Both the position numbers and the translations under genes were made by a program. A DNA stretch of 64,000 bases, from NCBI GenBank assembly GCA_005503055.1, contig SCOX01000001.1, positions 434,001 through 498,000 of the forward strand, in the 5' to 3' direction. Below the pieces are notes generated by a model, which saw only the letters and a program-made list of their open reading frames with translations, made no database searches and was not told the origin of the DNA. Every line of letters starts with the position of its first letter. The stretch's first letter is position 1. Of the stretch, positions 45,275-53,976 are shown piece by piece. Origin of the DNA: Lysobacteraceae bacterium P (lineage in GTDB: Bacteria; Pseudomonadota; Gammaproteobacteria; Xanthomonadales; Xanthomonadaceae).

Positions 45275-45700
45275 GGGACGACACGCTCGCGCAGGTGACT
45301 AGGATGGAACCCGAAAAAGTCGACAGCTTCATCGGCGGGCTTCTCATCCACCCGCCGATGGCGAGTACGGCGACAAGATCGATCCACGAACCAACGCGCC
45401 GATGAAGCGTGTCGCGCAAGGAGGCGCCGCGGAACTGGATCGTGCCGTAGAGGCCGCATCGCCCGCGCAGCCGGCGTGGGCCGACCTGCGCCCGGTGCAT
45501 CGCGCCTCCGTCGGTCTGTGTCGCGTCCATCGCGACACAGGTCGGTTTCCGGACGACGTCAAGCCTCTGCGCGATCTTCAAGCGAAGCACCGGGAGCACA
45601 CCGACCCGGTTCCGGCAGCTCATGGGACGCGGCCCTTGGCAATTTGCCTGCCAAGCCTCTCGTGCAGGACCGGCCTATCGCGACATCGCAAGATCGCGAA
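45275..45700. other. Long non-coding stretch with a strong hairpin
   Basis: No convincing gene lies between the unknown protein and the AraC gene. The most obvious feature is a perfect 10-bp hairpin, CATCGGCGGG (45330-45339) pairing with CCCGCCGATG (45351-45360) around an 11-base loop. Frames here have the low complexity and odd codon choice of shadows. The araC upstream region with its candidate box follows. Confidence 0.4.
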
Positions 45701-45702
45701 CG

Positions 45703-45738
45703 TTGCCGCAAGAATCGACTATCCGTGCCGGAATCCTG
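45703..45738 (+). promoter_or_regulatory. Candidate AraC box 1 (upstream of araC)
   Basis: A 36-base sequence starting TTGCCGCAAGAATCG and ending GAATCCTG lies about 73 bases before the araC start. It matches the box at 53765-53800 at 26 of 36 positions and the one at 52601-52636 at about 20. It may be an autoregulatory site for the AraC protein. Confidence 0.5.
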
Positions 45739-45810
45739 GACTAATCTGCCAGCATCCCCTAAGGGCCGCGGTCGAACGAGATCGGGTCCCGGTTTCGCCG
45801 GGTGATTGCC

Positions 45811-46797
45811 ATGGCCTGCTCTGCATTCCAGCTCTGCGACGCGCGGCCCGCCGTCCTTGCGGCCCTGGACGGAGCGGTTGCGCGCGCCGACGAACCCACG
45901 ACCGACCATGCTTCGGAACCGACGGGGGCCGTTGAAGCCCTCCACGCATTGTCGGAGTTGTTCGGCCAGTCGCTCCCGATTTCGCCCTGGTGTTCGAGCG
46001 GCGGAGTACGTTTCATCGGACGATGGCGACATGGCGGCCGTCGGGGCCACCTTCCGCCGATGCGTGGGCATCTCATCACGGCCACGCATATGGGCTCGGG
46101 GCTGGTGATCCTGTCGCGGGACGGGAAGCGCATGGCCGGCCAACTTCGGCGCGGCGGGGTCTCCATTCTTCCCGAGGGCTGCCACGGCGAAGTGGATTTC
46201 ACCGGCGATCGCGAGTGCTCGCAGGTGATCGTGCCCAGCGCGCTCTTCCGGCGATGCGCTTACGACGCCGGGCTGCCCGATTCCACCGCGCTGGTCGAGC
46301 GAATCACGATCGTCGACCCGACGCTGTTCCATCTCGTCGACATGCTGACTGCCGACGGCACGGATGCTTCTACCGACGACATGTTCCGCGAGCAATGCGC
46401 GGTGTTGATCTGCACGCATCTGGTGCGGCGGCATTCCCGCCGCGATGTCGTCGAGCAGGCCGACGTCGCGACGGGGCTGGCGGGATGGCAGCTGCGCCGC
46501 ATCCAGGAGTACATGCACGAGCACCTGCATGCCCCGCTCACTCTGCGCGACATCGCCGCGCAGGTGACGCTCAGTCGGCACTACGTGTGTACGGCATTCC
46601 GCCATTCGACCGGTTTTACGCCGTACGAGTACCTCACCACGCTGCGCATCAGCCGAGCCAAGCAACTGCTGACCGCGACCCGGCAATCGGTTTCGGACAT
46701 CGCGGCGGCGGTCGGCTACGGAACCCCGTCGGCCTTCACCGCCAGTTTCCGACGCGCGACGGGGACCACGCCGAGTCGCTTCCGGGCTCAGTGTTGA
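45811..46797 (+). CDS. AraC-family transcriptional regulator
   Basis: The 328-residue protein has an N-terminal ligand or cupin-like part (AraC_binding_2-like; GGVSILPEGCHGEVDF near 115-130). A C-terminal AraC DNA-binding domain at about 225-325 has two helix-turn-helices: LTLRDIAAQVTLSRHYVCTA and QSVSDIAAAVGYGTPSAFTA followed by SFRRATGTTPSRFR. Start choice is between ATG at 45811 and GTG at 45802; no strong ribosome site is seen. A truncated aldo/keto-reductase fragment follows immediately, so the original target gene may have been lost. A motif in its upstream region recurs before the molybdenum-hydroxylase operon and between the VOC and OYE genes. Confidence 0.85.
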   Translation: MACSAFQLCDARPAVLAALDGAVARADEPTTDHASEPTGAVEALHALSELFGQSLPISPWCSSGGVRFIGRWRHGGRRGHLPPMRGHLITATHMGSGLVILSRDGKRMAGQLRRGGVSILPEGCHGEVDFTGDRECSQVIVPSALFRRCAYDAGLPDSTALVERITIVDPTLFHLVDMLTADGTDASTDDMFREQCAVLICTHLVRRHSRRDVVEQADVATGLAGWQLRRIQEYMHEHLHAPLTLRDIAAQVTLSRHYVCTAFRHSTGFTPYEYLTTLRISRAKQLLTATRQSVSDIAAAVGYGTPSAFTASFRRATGTTPSRFRAQC

Positions 46798-46807
46798 GGT
46801 TCGTCAT

Positions 46808-46996
46808 GCCGCTCTTGCCTCGTCCCCGATGTCGGTGCTCAGTGCAGTCGCTGCGGTGATTCCCGGCGCGAGCAGGCCCGGTCGGGTCGAAGAGGATCGC
46901 GCGGCGCTGGTGGAGGCCGTGCCGGAGACGTTCTGGCGCGGGTTGCGCGAGGCGCGTCTCGTCGACCCGGCCGCGCCGCTGCCGTTCGGAGCGTGA
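46808..46996 (+). pseudogene. C-terminal fragment of an aldo/keto reductase
   Basis: Directly after araC an open stretch reads ...SVLSAVAAVIPGASRPGRVE and ends FWRGLREARLVDPAAPLPFG with a stop at 46994-46996. AVIPGASRP and FW..L...GL(V/L)..AAPLP are the C-terminal hallmarks of aldo/keto reductases of the galactose/aldose dehydrogenase type. About 60 residues remain of a normal 300-plus, and no start or ribosome site fits. The gap up to 47116 shows nothing else. Confidence 0.6.
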
Positions 46997-47116
46997 CGAA
47001 TGCAGCCGCCGGGCGCCCTGCCCCTTCATCGGGGCGATAGACTCTGCGAAGGGCAGCAAGCGCAGTCGTGATCGCGATGTGGCCGCCCGGCGCCCATCAG
47101 CGGGGAGGATGCGACC

Positions 47117-49108
47117 TTGGAACAGCAGATCGCCGTACCGACGTCACGCGAACAGCTCTGGGCACTGCTTGCCGAAGCGGCCGAGATCGAGCACCACCTG
47201 ATGTGCTGCTACCTGTACGCGGCCTTCAGCCTCAAGGAAGGCACCGACGAAGACCTGTCCGAGGATGAATTGCAGGCGGTGGAGCGTTGGCGGCGCGAAA
47301 TCCTGAGCGTCTCCGTCGAAGAGATGGGCCATCTGGCGATCGTCTGCAACATCCTGTCCGCGCTGGGCGCACCCGCCCATCTGGTCCACCAGAATTTTCC
47401 CATTCCGCCCGGCTACCACCCGGCGGGCGTCGTGGTGAAACTGGCGCCGTTCAACCGGCAGACGCTTGCGCACTTCGTCTACCTCGAGCGCCCCGACGAC
47501 GTCGACATTCAAGACGGCGAAGGCTTCGAGCCGCCGCAGCACTATTCGCGGGCGCTCGGCATGGATCGGTTGATGACGGCGTGCACGGACTACGAAACGG
47601 TCGGCGAGTTGTATCGCTCGATATCGGCCGGTCTGCGGCACCTGAGTGAAGCGATGGGCGAGCGGCGCCTGTTCGTGGGAAACCCGGAGCACCAGCTCGA
47701 CGCCGACGTTTCGCGACTGCCCGGCTTGAAGACCGTGCGTTGCCTGAAAACCGCGCTGGAAGCCATCGATGCGATCGTGCGCCAGGGTGAAGGCGCCGAT
47801 TCGTGCAGTGGCGACTCGCACTACCAGCGGTTCCTGCGCATCGGCCGCGAGTTCGACGCGCTGCTGGCGGCGCGCCCGGCGTTCCGTCCCGCGCGGATGA
47901 ATGCCCACAATCCGGTGATGCGGCCGCCACCGACGCCGGAGGGCCGACTGTGGGTCAGCGAAGAACCCGCGGCGGCGCTGCTCGATCTGGGCAATGCCCT
48001 GTACAACCACTGCCTGCGCTGCGTGTCGCTCGCCTATGGCGATGTCGGCCGGGAAGCCCAGACCGCGCTTGTGTCCGCCGGCGTCGATCTGATGCATCTG
48101 CTCACGCCCGTCGCGACCCGCCTGGGCACGCTGCCCGCCAATCCCAGCCTGCCGCAGGCGACCGCTGGTTTGAGTTTCGCGACGATTCGTTCGTCCGCGG
48201 CACTGATGGGCGAAGCGGGAAGCGTCGACATCCTGGTCGAGCGTTTGCACGAGATCGGCGATCGCTGCGAGCGGCTCGCGCAGCGCCATCCGGACGAAGC
48301 CGCCTTGCTGGAAGCGACGCGGGCCGGCACGCAGCGTCTCGCCAACAGGCTTTCCGCGCAGGCGGAACGCTGCCGGCGCGAGGAAGCCGCAATGCTCGCG
48401 CCGCGGGATGGCGTTCAGACATCCGCGATCACGGCACCCGCCGCCAACGAAGCCCCTCGACCGGAACGCCTGGACAACGGCGCGGAGCGGATCCCGGGCG
48501 CCGCACTCGACATCGTCTACAACGGCACGCGCTGCATCCACGCACGACATTGCGTGCTGGGCCTGCCGGGCGTGTTCCGCGCCAACACGCCCGGCGCGTG
48601 GATCCACCCGGATGCGGCGACGACCGAGGCGCTCGTGACGGTCGCGCACATGTGTCCGTCGGGTGCCATCGCCTATCGCCGCAACGATGGGGGCGCCGAG
48701 GAAGCGGCGCCGGCGGTCAACCTCATCCAGCTGCGCGAGAACGGGCCGCTCGGTGTTCGTGCCGACATCGTGCTCGACGGCGTGCCCATCGGCATGCGCG
48801 CAGTGCTGTGCCGTTGCGGCGCTTCGAAGCACAAGCCCTTCTGCGACGGCAGCCACAACGACATCCAGTTCCAGGCGACGGGCGAACCCGTCAGCGTGGA
48901 ATCCAAGCCGCTGCCCATGCGCAACGGGCCGTTGAATATCGATCCCGAGGTCAATGGCCCGCTCGTGCTCAGCGGCAACGTCGAGATCTGCTGCGGCACC
49001 GGTCGTACCGTCAATCGGGTGACATCGACGCGGTTGTGCCGTTGCGGTGGCTCGTCGAACAAGCCCTTCTGCGACAACACGCACCGGAGCAACGGATTCC
49101 GCAGTTGA
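47117..49108 (+). CDS. Ferritin-like / divergent ferredoxin / double CDGSH iron-sulfur fusion protein
   Basis: The 663-residue protein joins several iron domains. Residues 1 to about 330 are a ferritin-like (VioB/iminophenylpyruvate-dimer-synthase-type) domain with AAEIEHHLMCCYLYAAF (Glu23, Glu25, His26) and SVEEMGHLAIVCNIL (Glu69, His72). At about 465-525 comes a Fer4_19-type segment (IVYNGTRCIHARHCV, VAHMCPSGAIAYRR). Two CDGSH domains follow, CRCGASKHKPFCDGSH and CRCGGSSNKPFCDNTH. It probably binds diiron plus several Fe-S clusters. The role is unknown, with iron/Fe-S stress or redox sensing as options. The start is TTG at 47117, set by GGAGG eight bases upstream. Confidence 0.85.
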   Translation: MEQQIAVPTSREQLWALLAEAAEIEHHLMCCYLYAAFSLKEGTDEDLSEDELQAVERWRREILSVSVEEMGHLAIVCNILSALGAPAHLVHQNFPIPPGYHPAGVVVKLAPFNRQTLAHFVYLERPDDVDIQDGEGFEPPQHYSRALGMDRLMTACTDYETVGELYRSISAGLRHLSEAMGERRLFVGNPEHQLDADVSRLPGLKTVRCLKTALEAIDAIVRQGEGADSCSGDSHYQRFLRIGREFDALLAARPAFRPARMNAHNPVMRPPPTPEGRLWVSEEPAAALLDLGNALYNHCLRCVSLAYGDVGREAQTALVSAGVDLMHLLTPVATRLGTLPANPSLPQATAGLSFATIRSSAALMGEAGSVDILVERLHEIGDRCERLAQRHPDEAALLEATRAGTQRLANRLSAQAERCRREEAAMLAPRDGVQTSAITAPAANEAPRPERLDNGAERIPGAALDIVYNGTRCIHARHCVLGLPGVFRANTPGAWIHPDAATTEALVTVAHMCPSGAIAYRRNDGGAEEAAPAVNLIQLRENGPLGVRADIVLDGVPIGMRAVLCRCGASKHKPFCDGSHNDIQFQATGEPVSVESKPLPMRNGPLNIDPEVNGPLVLSGNVEICCGTGRTVNRVTSTRLCRCGGSSNKPFCDNTHRSNGFRS

Positions 49109-49130
49109 CGCGACCGATCAGGTACGCGTC

Positions 49131-49781
49131 TCAAGCCTTCGGACAGGCTGCTCCGCTCGCGATCCATGCATCGATCAGCGCACCGAACTGCTTCTGCGTA
49201 CCCGGCGCCGGCGTGCGCCCCGCACCGGGGTTCCACGCCCATCCGACCAGAGTATCGGTGCCCATGTGGTGGCTGATCTTGGCCAGGTCACGGTTGCCGT
49301 TGCGCTTGAGATCCTTCAGTTGTTCGCAGATCTCGCCCAGCGACTTGCCCTGCCAGGCCATCGACGCTGGCGCCAGCGCCCAATGTCCGTCACCGGGAAT
49401 CGAGCGCACCGTGTCGCCGAGCGTCATCGAGTTGACCTTGCCGTGGCAGCTGTTGCAGGGCATGCCTGGCAGGCCGTGATTGGCCGGGCCGCCGGCGACT
49501 TCGGGCACGTGCGGGTGCAGATCGTCGCCCTGCGTCGGCGAACGCTCCACCGGATGGCAGTTCAGGCAACGCGGGTGCTGCAGCACCTTGCCCGCCTCCT
49601 CGAACAAGGCGATCGAACGCTTGCCCTGATCGGTGATCGATTCGAAGTCGGACGCGGCTTTCAACGGAACGACGGGCATGGCGGACGGCTTCGTCGCCGA
49701 TTCCTGCGCCCATGCGACCGCGGCGCACAACACCAGCGGCGCGACGACGATGCCGACGGCCAGGATGGCATCAGCTTTCAT
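49131..49781 (-). CDS. Periplasmic dihaem c-type cytochrome
   Basis: This 216-residue protein has a signal peptide (VVAPLVLCAAVAWAQ) and two haem sites, Cys72-LNC-His76 and Cys109-NSC-His113. LKDLKRNGNRDLAKISHHMG and VGWAWNPGAGRTPAPG, typical of cytochromes paired with isoquinoline-oxidoreductase-like hydroxylases, follow. It overlaps the 3' end of the molybdopterin subunit gene by 11 bases, so it is probably the electron acceptor of that enzyme, passing electrons to the respiratory chain. The ribosome site GGGAGG precedes the ATG. It is convergent with the ferritin/CDGSH gene. Confidence 0.88.
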   Translation of the reverse strand: MKADAILAVGIVVAPLVLCAAVAWAQESATKPSAMPVVPLKAASDFESITDQGKRSIALFEEAGKVLQHPRCLNCHPVERSPTQGDDLHPHVPEVAGGPANHGLPGMPCNSCHGKVNSMTLGDTVRSIPGDGHWALAPASMAWQGKSLGEICEQLKDLKRNGNRDLAKISHHMGTDTLVGWAWNPGAGRTPAPGTQKQFGALIDAWIASGAACPKA

Positions 49782-51990
49782 GACGGCCTCCCTTGAGCAA
49801 GGCGGTATCGATCGGCAGGTCGTGGATGCGCTTGCCGGTGGCGGCGAAGATCGCGTTGGTCACCGCCGGGAAGATGCCCGACGTGCCGGGTTCGCCGATG
49901 CCACCCGGATCGACGGTGCTCTGCACGATATGCACCCCGACGGGCGGCGCCTCGCGCATGCGCAGCACGGGATAGGTGTCGAAATTGCTTTCGACGATGC
50001 GACCGTTGGCGACAGTGATCTTTCCGTAAAGCACCGCAGACAGTCCGAACACCACGCCGCTCATCAACTGCGCCTTCACGATGTCGGGATTAACCGCCAC
50101 GCCGCAGTCGACCGCACAGACCACTCGCTCCACGGCGACCTTGCCGTCCTGCGCCACGCGCACCTGGGCGACCATCGCCAGGAAGCTGCCGAAGCCCTCC
50201 TGCAGCGACATGCCCAAACCCTGCCCGCGTTCGAGCTTTCGACCCCAGCCGGCTTTCTCGGCGGCCAGTTCCAGCACCGCGAGCGAACGCGGGCTCTTGT
50301 CGAGCAAGCGTCGTCTGTATTCGACCGGATCCACGCCGGCGCGTTGCGCGAGGTCGTCGATCACCGATTCCACGACGAAGACGTTGCGCGTGTGGCCGAC
50401 GCCGCGCCAGTTGCCGACGTGCAGGCCTTCGGGCGGATCCTGTCGCACGTAGTCGACCAATGCATTCGGGAACGTGTATGGCCCGGCCGCGCCGTTCACC
50501 GCGTCGAAGTCGACCCCATCCTTGTAGAAGATCGGCAGGAACGTCGCCATGATCGCCGGCCCCACCACGCGATGCCGGAAGCTGACCGGCATGCCGTCGC
50601 GATCGGTGCCGACCCAGACCCGGCTGTGATTGTGGTATCGGAAATAGTCCTGCTGGATGTCTTCCTCGCGGCTCCAGATCACCTTGACCGGGGCATCGAC
50701 ATGTTTGGCGATGCGCACCGCCTGATGCACGTAGTCCGCTTCCAGACGACGACCGAAGCCGCCACCCAGCAGATGGTTGTGCACGATCACCTTGTCCAGC
50801 GGCAGCCCCGAGGCCTGCGCCGCCAGTTTCTGCGCACGGGCGAGTACCTGGCAGCCCACCCAGACTTCGCAGCGGTCCTTCGTCACGTGCGCGGTGCAGT
50901 TGATGGGCTCCATCGCGACATGCGCAAGCATGGGCTGGCGGAACGTCGCCTCGTATGTCCTGGCGGCGCGTGCATTGGCGACGTCGCCGACCTTGACCGC
51001 GACCGCCCCGTCGCGCTCCAGCGCGGCATCGAACTGCGCCACCAGCGCGGCGGTGTCGAGCTTGGCGTTGGCGCCCTCGTTCCAGTCGATGTCCAGCGCC
51101 GCCAGCCCCTTGCGGGCCGCCCAGCTGTGGTCGGCCACCACGGCCACGAGGTCGTCCAGCACCACCACCTGGCGCACGCCGCGCACGGCCAGCGCGGGCG
51201 CCTGGTCGACGTTGGCGACGCGACCGCCGAACACCGGCGTGGCGCGCACCGCGGCAAAGCGCACGCCTTTCGGCAACGCGTCGATGCCGAACTTCGCCGT
51301 GCCGTTGACCTTGGCCGGCGTGTCCACGCGCTTGATCGAATGGCCGACCAGTTTGTAGTCGGTCGGCGACTTGAGCGGCGCCCTGGTGGTCGGCGCCGGC
51401 AGCGATGGCGCGTCTGCGACCAGTGCACCGTAGCCCAGGCGTCGGCCGTCGGTATGGATGACTTCGCCATGCTCGGTGCGCAGATCGGTGGCCTGCGCAT
51501 TCCAGCGTTTGGACGCGGCCGCCACCAATAGCGCGCGGGTGTCGGCACCGGCCTGGCGCATGGTGGCCCAGCTGCCCGGCAACGATGCCGAGCCGCCGGT
51601 CACCTGATCGCCGAAGACCGGATGGCTGAACAGCTTCGTGTCCGGGGGGGCGTGCTCGACTGACACCTGGTCCATACCGACGTCGAGTTCCTCGGCCAGC
51701 AGTTGCGCCTGCGAGGTGTAGGCACCCTGCCCCATCTCCACGTACGGCACGATCAGCGTCACCGCGCCGTTCGGAGCGATGCGGATGAACGCATTGGCCG
51801 ACCAGGGCGCTTCACCCTTCGCTTCACCCTTTGCTTCACGCCCCGGCTCGCTCTTCGTGCAGCTGCCCAGGCTGAAGCCGACCACCAGGCTGCCGCCGAC
51901 GGCCGCAACGGTCTGCAGAAAGGCACGGCGGGATTGGTGCACGCCACCGAGTGCGGCGGCCAGGGTTGGGTCGCGAACGTCTGCGCTCAT
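49771..51990 (-). CDS. Molybdopterin-binding large subunit (IorB-like, xanthine dehydrogenase family)
   Basis: The 739-residue protein has a twin-arginine-type signal ([20 protein letters not shown] then SLGSC). Motifs of aldehyde-oxidase/IorB large subunits follow, among them [33 protein letters not shown] and the late [13 protein letters not shown] and GIGEPGTSG with the catalytic-type Glu. Such enzymes hydroxylate N-heterocycles or aldehydes in the periplasm with a molybdenum cytosine dinucleotide cofactor. The ATG at 51990 overlaps the [2Fe-2S] subunit stop (ATGA), so the longer frame upstream is not used. The substrate is unknown; no separate maturation factor lies nearby. Confidence 0.9.
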   Translation of the reverse strand: MSADVRDPTLAAALGGVHQSRRAFLQTVAAVGGSLVVGFSLGSCTKSEPGREAKGEAKGEAPWSANAFIRIAPNGAVTLIVPYVEMGQGAYTSQAQLLAEELDVGMDQVSVEHAPPDTKLFSHPVFGDQVTGGSASLPGSWATMRQAGADTRALLVAAASKRWNAQATDLRTEHGEVIHTDGRRLGYGALVADAPSLPAPTTRAPLKSPTDYKLVGHSIKRVDTPAKVNGTAKFGIDALPKGVRFAAVRATPVFGGRVANVDQAPALAVRGVRQVVVLDDLVAVVADHSWAARKGLAALDIDWNEGANAKLDTAALVAQFDAALERDGAVAVKVGDVANARAARTYEATFRQPMLAHVAMEPINCTAHVTKDRCEVWVGCQVLARAQKLAAQASGLPLDKVIVHNHLLGGGFGRRLEADYVHQAVRIAKHVDAPVKVIWSREEDIQQDYFRYHNHSRVWVGTDRDGMPVSFRHRVVGPAIMATFLPIFYKDGVDFDAVNGAAGPYTFPNALVDYVRQDPPEGLHVGNWRGVGHTRNVFVVESVIDDLAQRAGVDPVEYRRRLLDKSPRSLAVLELAAEKAGWGRKLERGQGLGMSLQEGFGSFLAMVAQVRVAQDGKVAVERVVCAVDCGVAVNPDIVKAQLMSGVVFGLSAVLYGKITVANGRIVESNFDTYPVLRMREAPPVGVHIVQSTVDPGGIGEPGTSGIFPAVTNAIFAATGKRIHDLPIDTALLKGGRHES

Positions 51991-52466
51991 GTCGCGTTCT
52001 CCTGGCCACTCATCCGTTGCGCGGCCAGCTTGATGGCGCCACGGATGCGCTCGTAAGTGCCGCAGCGGCAGATGTTGCCGCTCATGATGCTGTCGATGTC
52101 GTCGTCGCCTGGCACCGGATTTCCGGCGAGCAACGCGGCTGCCGACATCAGCTGGCCGGACTGGCAGTAGCCGCACTGCACGACCTCACGGTCCAGCCAG
52201 GCGCGCTGGAGTGCGCGGCCGACCTCGACTTCGTGAAGCGCCTCGATCGTCCGCACCTGCGCGTCGCCGATCGCCGAGACCGGCGTGATGCAGGAACGTC
52301 GTGGTACGCCATCGATGTGGACCGTGCAGGCGCCGCAAAGCGCGACGCCGCAGCCGAACTTCGTGCCCGTCATGTGGAGGACGTCGCGCAAAACCCACAA
52401 CAAGGGAGTGTCGTCGTCGACGTCCACCGTGTGGCGGACACCGTTAACCATGATCGTCGCTGGCAT
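51987..52466 (-). CDS. [2Fe-2S] small subunit (IorA-like)
   Basis: The 159-residue protein carries two [2Fe-2S] sites: a plant-type N-terminal site ([18 protein letters not shown] with Cys further on) and a C-terminal four-helix site ([19 protein letters not shown]). This is the standard small subunit of IorAB and other xanthine-oxidase-family enzymes. The ATG at 52466 gives the normal family length; the frame is open upstream with implausible sequence that is partly the conserved regulatory repeat. It is the first gene of the iorA-iorB-cytochrome operon. Confidence 0.92.
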   Translation of the reverse strand: MPATIMVNGVRHTVDVDDDTPLLWVLRDVLHMTGTKFGCGVALCGACTVHIDGVPRRSCITPVSAIGDAQVRTIEALHEVEVGRALQRAWLDREVVQCGYCQSGQLMSAAALLAGNPVPGDDDIDSIMSGNICRCGTYERIRGAIKLAAQRMSGQENAT

Positions 52467-52600
52467 GGGATTGGCTCGCTGGCAACGGCGCCTGCCGTCA
52501 CGGATCACGGCGAACGCCAGGTGACCGTCCTTGGAACATGGGATGACACACCGACTGGACCAAACGTACCAATCGCAACGGCGCTCCCGATGTCGCAGGA

Positions 52601-52636
52601 TTGCGGAAACGATCTCCGGATTCCGCCCGGCTCCTG
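52601..52636 (+). promoter_or_regulatory. Candidate AraC box 2 (upstream of iorA)
   Basis: This 36-base box, starting TTGCGGAAACGATCT and ending CTCCTG, matches the box at 53765-53800 at 30 of 36 positions. The similarity extends further on its left for about 100 bases (52493-52600 against 53683-53764), interrupted by a 27-base insertion here. It lies 135 bases upstream of the IorA start. Confidence 0.55.
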
Positions 52637-52678
52637 CGACTGCGTGCAGCCCCCGGGGAGCGCAGGCGACGTTCTCCA

Positions 52679-53545
52679 TTATTCGGTCGAGATCGACCGC
52701 TGACGTGCCTGGAACGCCTCCTGGAACGTGCGCTTGACCGGGCCAAGCGCCTGCACGAACTCGAGCTGCTCGCCCTCCGGACCTTTGCAGTAGATCAGCG
52801 ACCAGCCGTCGGATTGTCCCTGCGTGATGCGGTTGGAGTTGGCTTCGATGGGAGCCGACCGTCGCTGCTGTTCGGTGGTGACCGTGACGACGCGATTGGC
52901 CTTCACCTGGCTCATGCCGCGACGCGCGGATTCGGCCTCCAGATCGCGAATGAAGACATTGAAGTCGACGTCGTCGCGCAGATAGAAGCAGATGTGCATC
53001 GAACGCGGGAACGCCGGGCTCATGTGCTCGCGGGGTTCGGCGAAGCTGTTGCCGCGGCCCATCGGTTGATCAGCGTCGCGATACTGCAGCAGCTCGATCA
53101 CCACGTTGTCGAACTGGATGAAGCGCACGTCCAGGCGCTGGGTGCCGCCACGAAGATCGGGTATCCCACGCGTGCGCGGATTGACACCACGCTCGCGCGC
53201 GATGATGTCCTCGTCGGTGAGCAGGGTGTTATGGATGCGCTCGCCCTGGAAGTCGCCATCGCGCATGACCTGCGTGCCGCCCAGGACCTCGGTGTAGAAC
53301 TCGAAGGCCCTGTCCATGTTCTGCACGGTCAGCCCGAAGTGCTGCACGCCCTGGAGCCGCGCGCCCAGCGAGCCGGGTGCGAGTTTCGCGCCGGTGGCCG
53401 TGCTCGTACTCCCGGCCTGACCTGCCGCGGACACCGTGCCCGGAATGGCCGCGGCCGCGATGCCGGCCAGCATTGCCGTGCCCGTGGTGCGCAGCAGGTC
53501 GCGCCGAGCGGTGTCGACCCCATGGTCATTGAGCGGTGTTTCCAT
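52679..53545 (-). CDS. Tat-exported VOC-family (glyoxalase-like) protein
   Basis: The 288-residue protein has a twin-arginine signal ([20 protein letters not shown]). A VOC fold follows with [20 protein letters not shown] and YTEVLGG, a central [12 protein letters not shown] and a late [15 protein letters not shown]; the His and Glu are candidate metal ligands. VOC enzymes include glyoxalases, dioxygenases and fosfomycin-resistance proteins; export through Tat suggests a periplasmic role with a metal inserted in the cytoplasm. AGGAG precedes the ATG at 53545. Function is unknown, but the shared upstream box ties it to the molybdenum operon. Confidence 0.85.
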   Translation of the reverse strand: METPLNDHGVDTARRDLLRTTGTAMLAGIAAAAIPGTVSAAGQAGSTSTATGAKLAPGSLGARLQGVQHFGLTVQNMDRAFEFYTEVLGGTQVMRDGDFQGERIHNTLLTDEDIIARERGVNPRTRGIPDLRGGTQRLDVRFIQFDNVVIELLQYRDADQPMGRGNSFAEPREHMSPAFPRSMHICFYLRDDVDFNVFIRDLEAESARRGMSQVKANRVVTVTTEQQRRSAPIEANSNRITQGQSDGWSLIYCKGPEGEQLEFVQALGPVKRTFQEAFQARQRSISTE

Positions 53546-53764
53546 CGTTCGTCTCCTGAGATCCGACTGCGAGGTCACGCACGCTTCGTTACGGGCACGA
53601 GTCCGGCCACGACGAAGGGAGGCACGGCATGGGCCTGGCGCTCGGCCGGGTCGACGACGGCCAGGCAATGCCGGCGAAGGCTTGCCGCCCACGGATGGCG
53701 GCGAACGCAAGGTGGCGGTCTTTGGAACCGTACCAACCGCGACGGCGCCATCGATGTCGCAGGA

Positions 53765-53800
53765 TTGCGGAAAGAATCGCCGGATTGCGCCCGATTCCTG
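53765..53800 (+). promoter_or_regulatory. Candidate AraC box 3 (VOC/OYE intergenic region)
   Basis: The box starts TTGCGGAAAGAATCG and ends GATTCCTG, and lies between the divergent VOC gene (start 53545) and OYE gene (start 53977). It contains AATC-GCCG-GATT, and GCAGGATT just to the left with GATTCCTGC on the right edge form a wider inverted repeat. The 431-base gap shows no gene otherwise. Confidence 0.55.
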
Positions 53801-53879
53801 CAACCACACGCAGCGCGACACGGCGGCGGCCGGGGTGGACGGGTCCCGAGGCAGCCAGGGGCGTTGAGCTGCCGCCTCA

Positions 53880-53902
53880 AGATATACGTACTGCATATAT
53901 CT
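53880..53902. promoter_or_regulatory. AT-rich dyad upstream of the OYE gene
   Basis: AGATATA (53880-53886) and TATATCT (53896-53902) form a perfect 7-9-7 inverted repeat, 74 bases before the OYE start, in a GC-rich context. It could be an operator for a LysR- or TetR-type regulator, perhaps the LysR gene downstream. Confidence 0.4.
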
Positions 53903-53976
53903 GCAATCGAACAGATAAACTGGCTGAATCCGGTGCGGCTGCGCATGCTTCGTTCACCCACAACGGAGCCGCTGCC

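Noticed and set aside
45081-45623. A 180-codon minus-strand frame upstream of the unknown protein
   Set aside because: It overlaps that protein out of frame, has shadow composition and contains the 10-bp hairpin.
47144-49084. A 646-codon minus-strand frame opposite the ferritin/CDGSH gene
   Set aside because: The plus strand has intact ferritin-like and CDGSH motifs and a ribosome site; the antisense product has none.
49633-51531. A 632-codon plus-strand frame opposite the molybdopterin subunit
   Set aside because: No motifs; the minus-strand gene is coupled to both neighbours and has family signatures.
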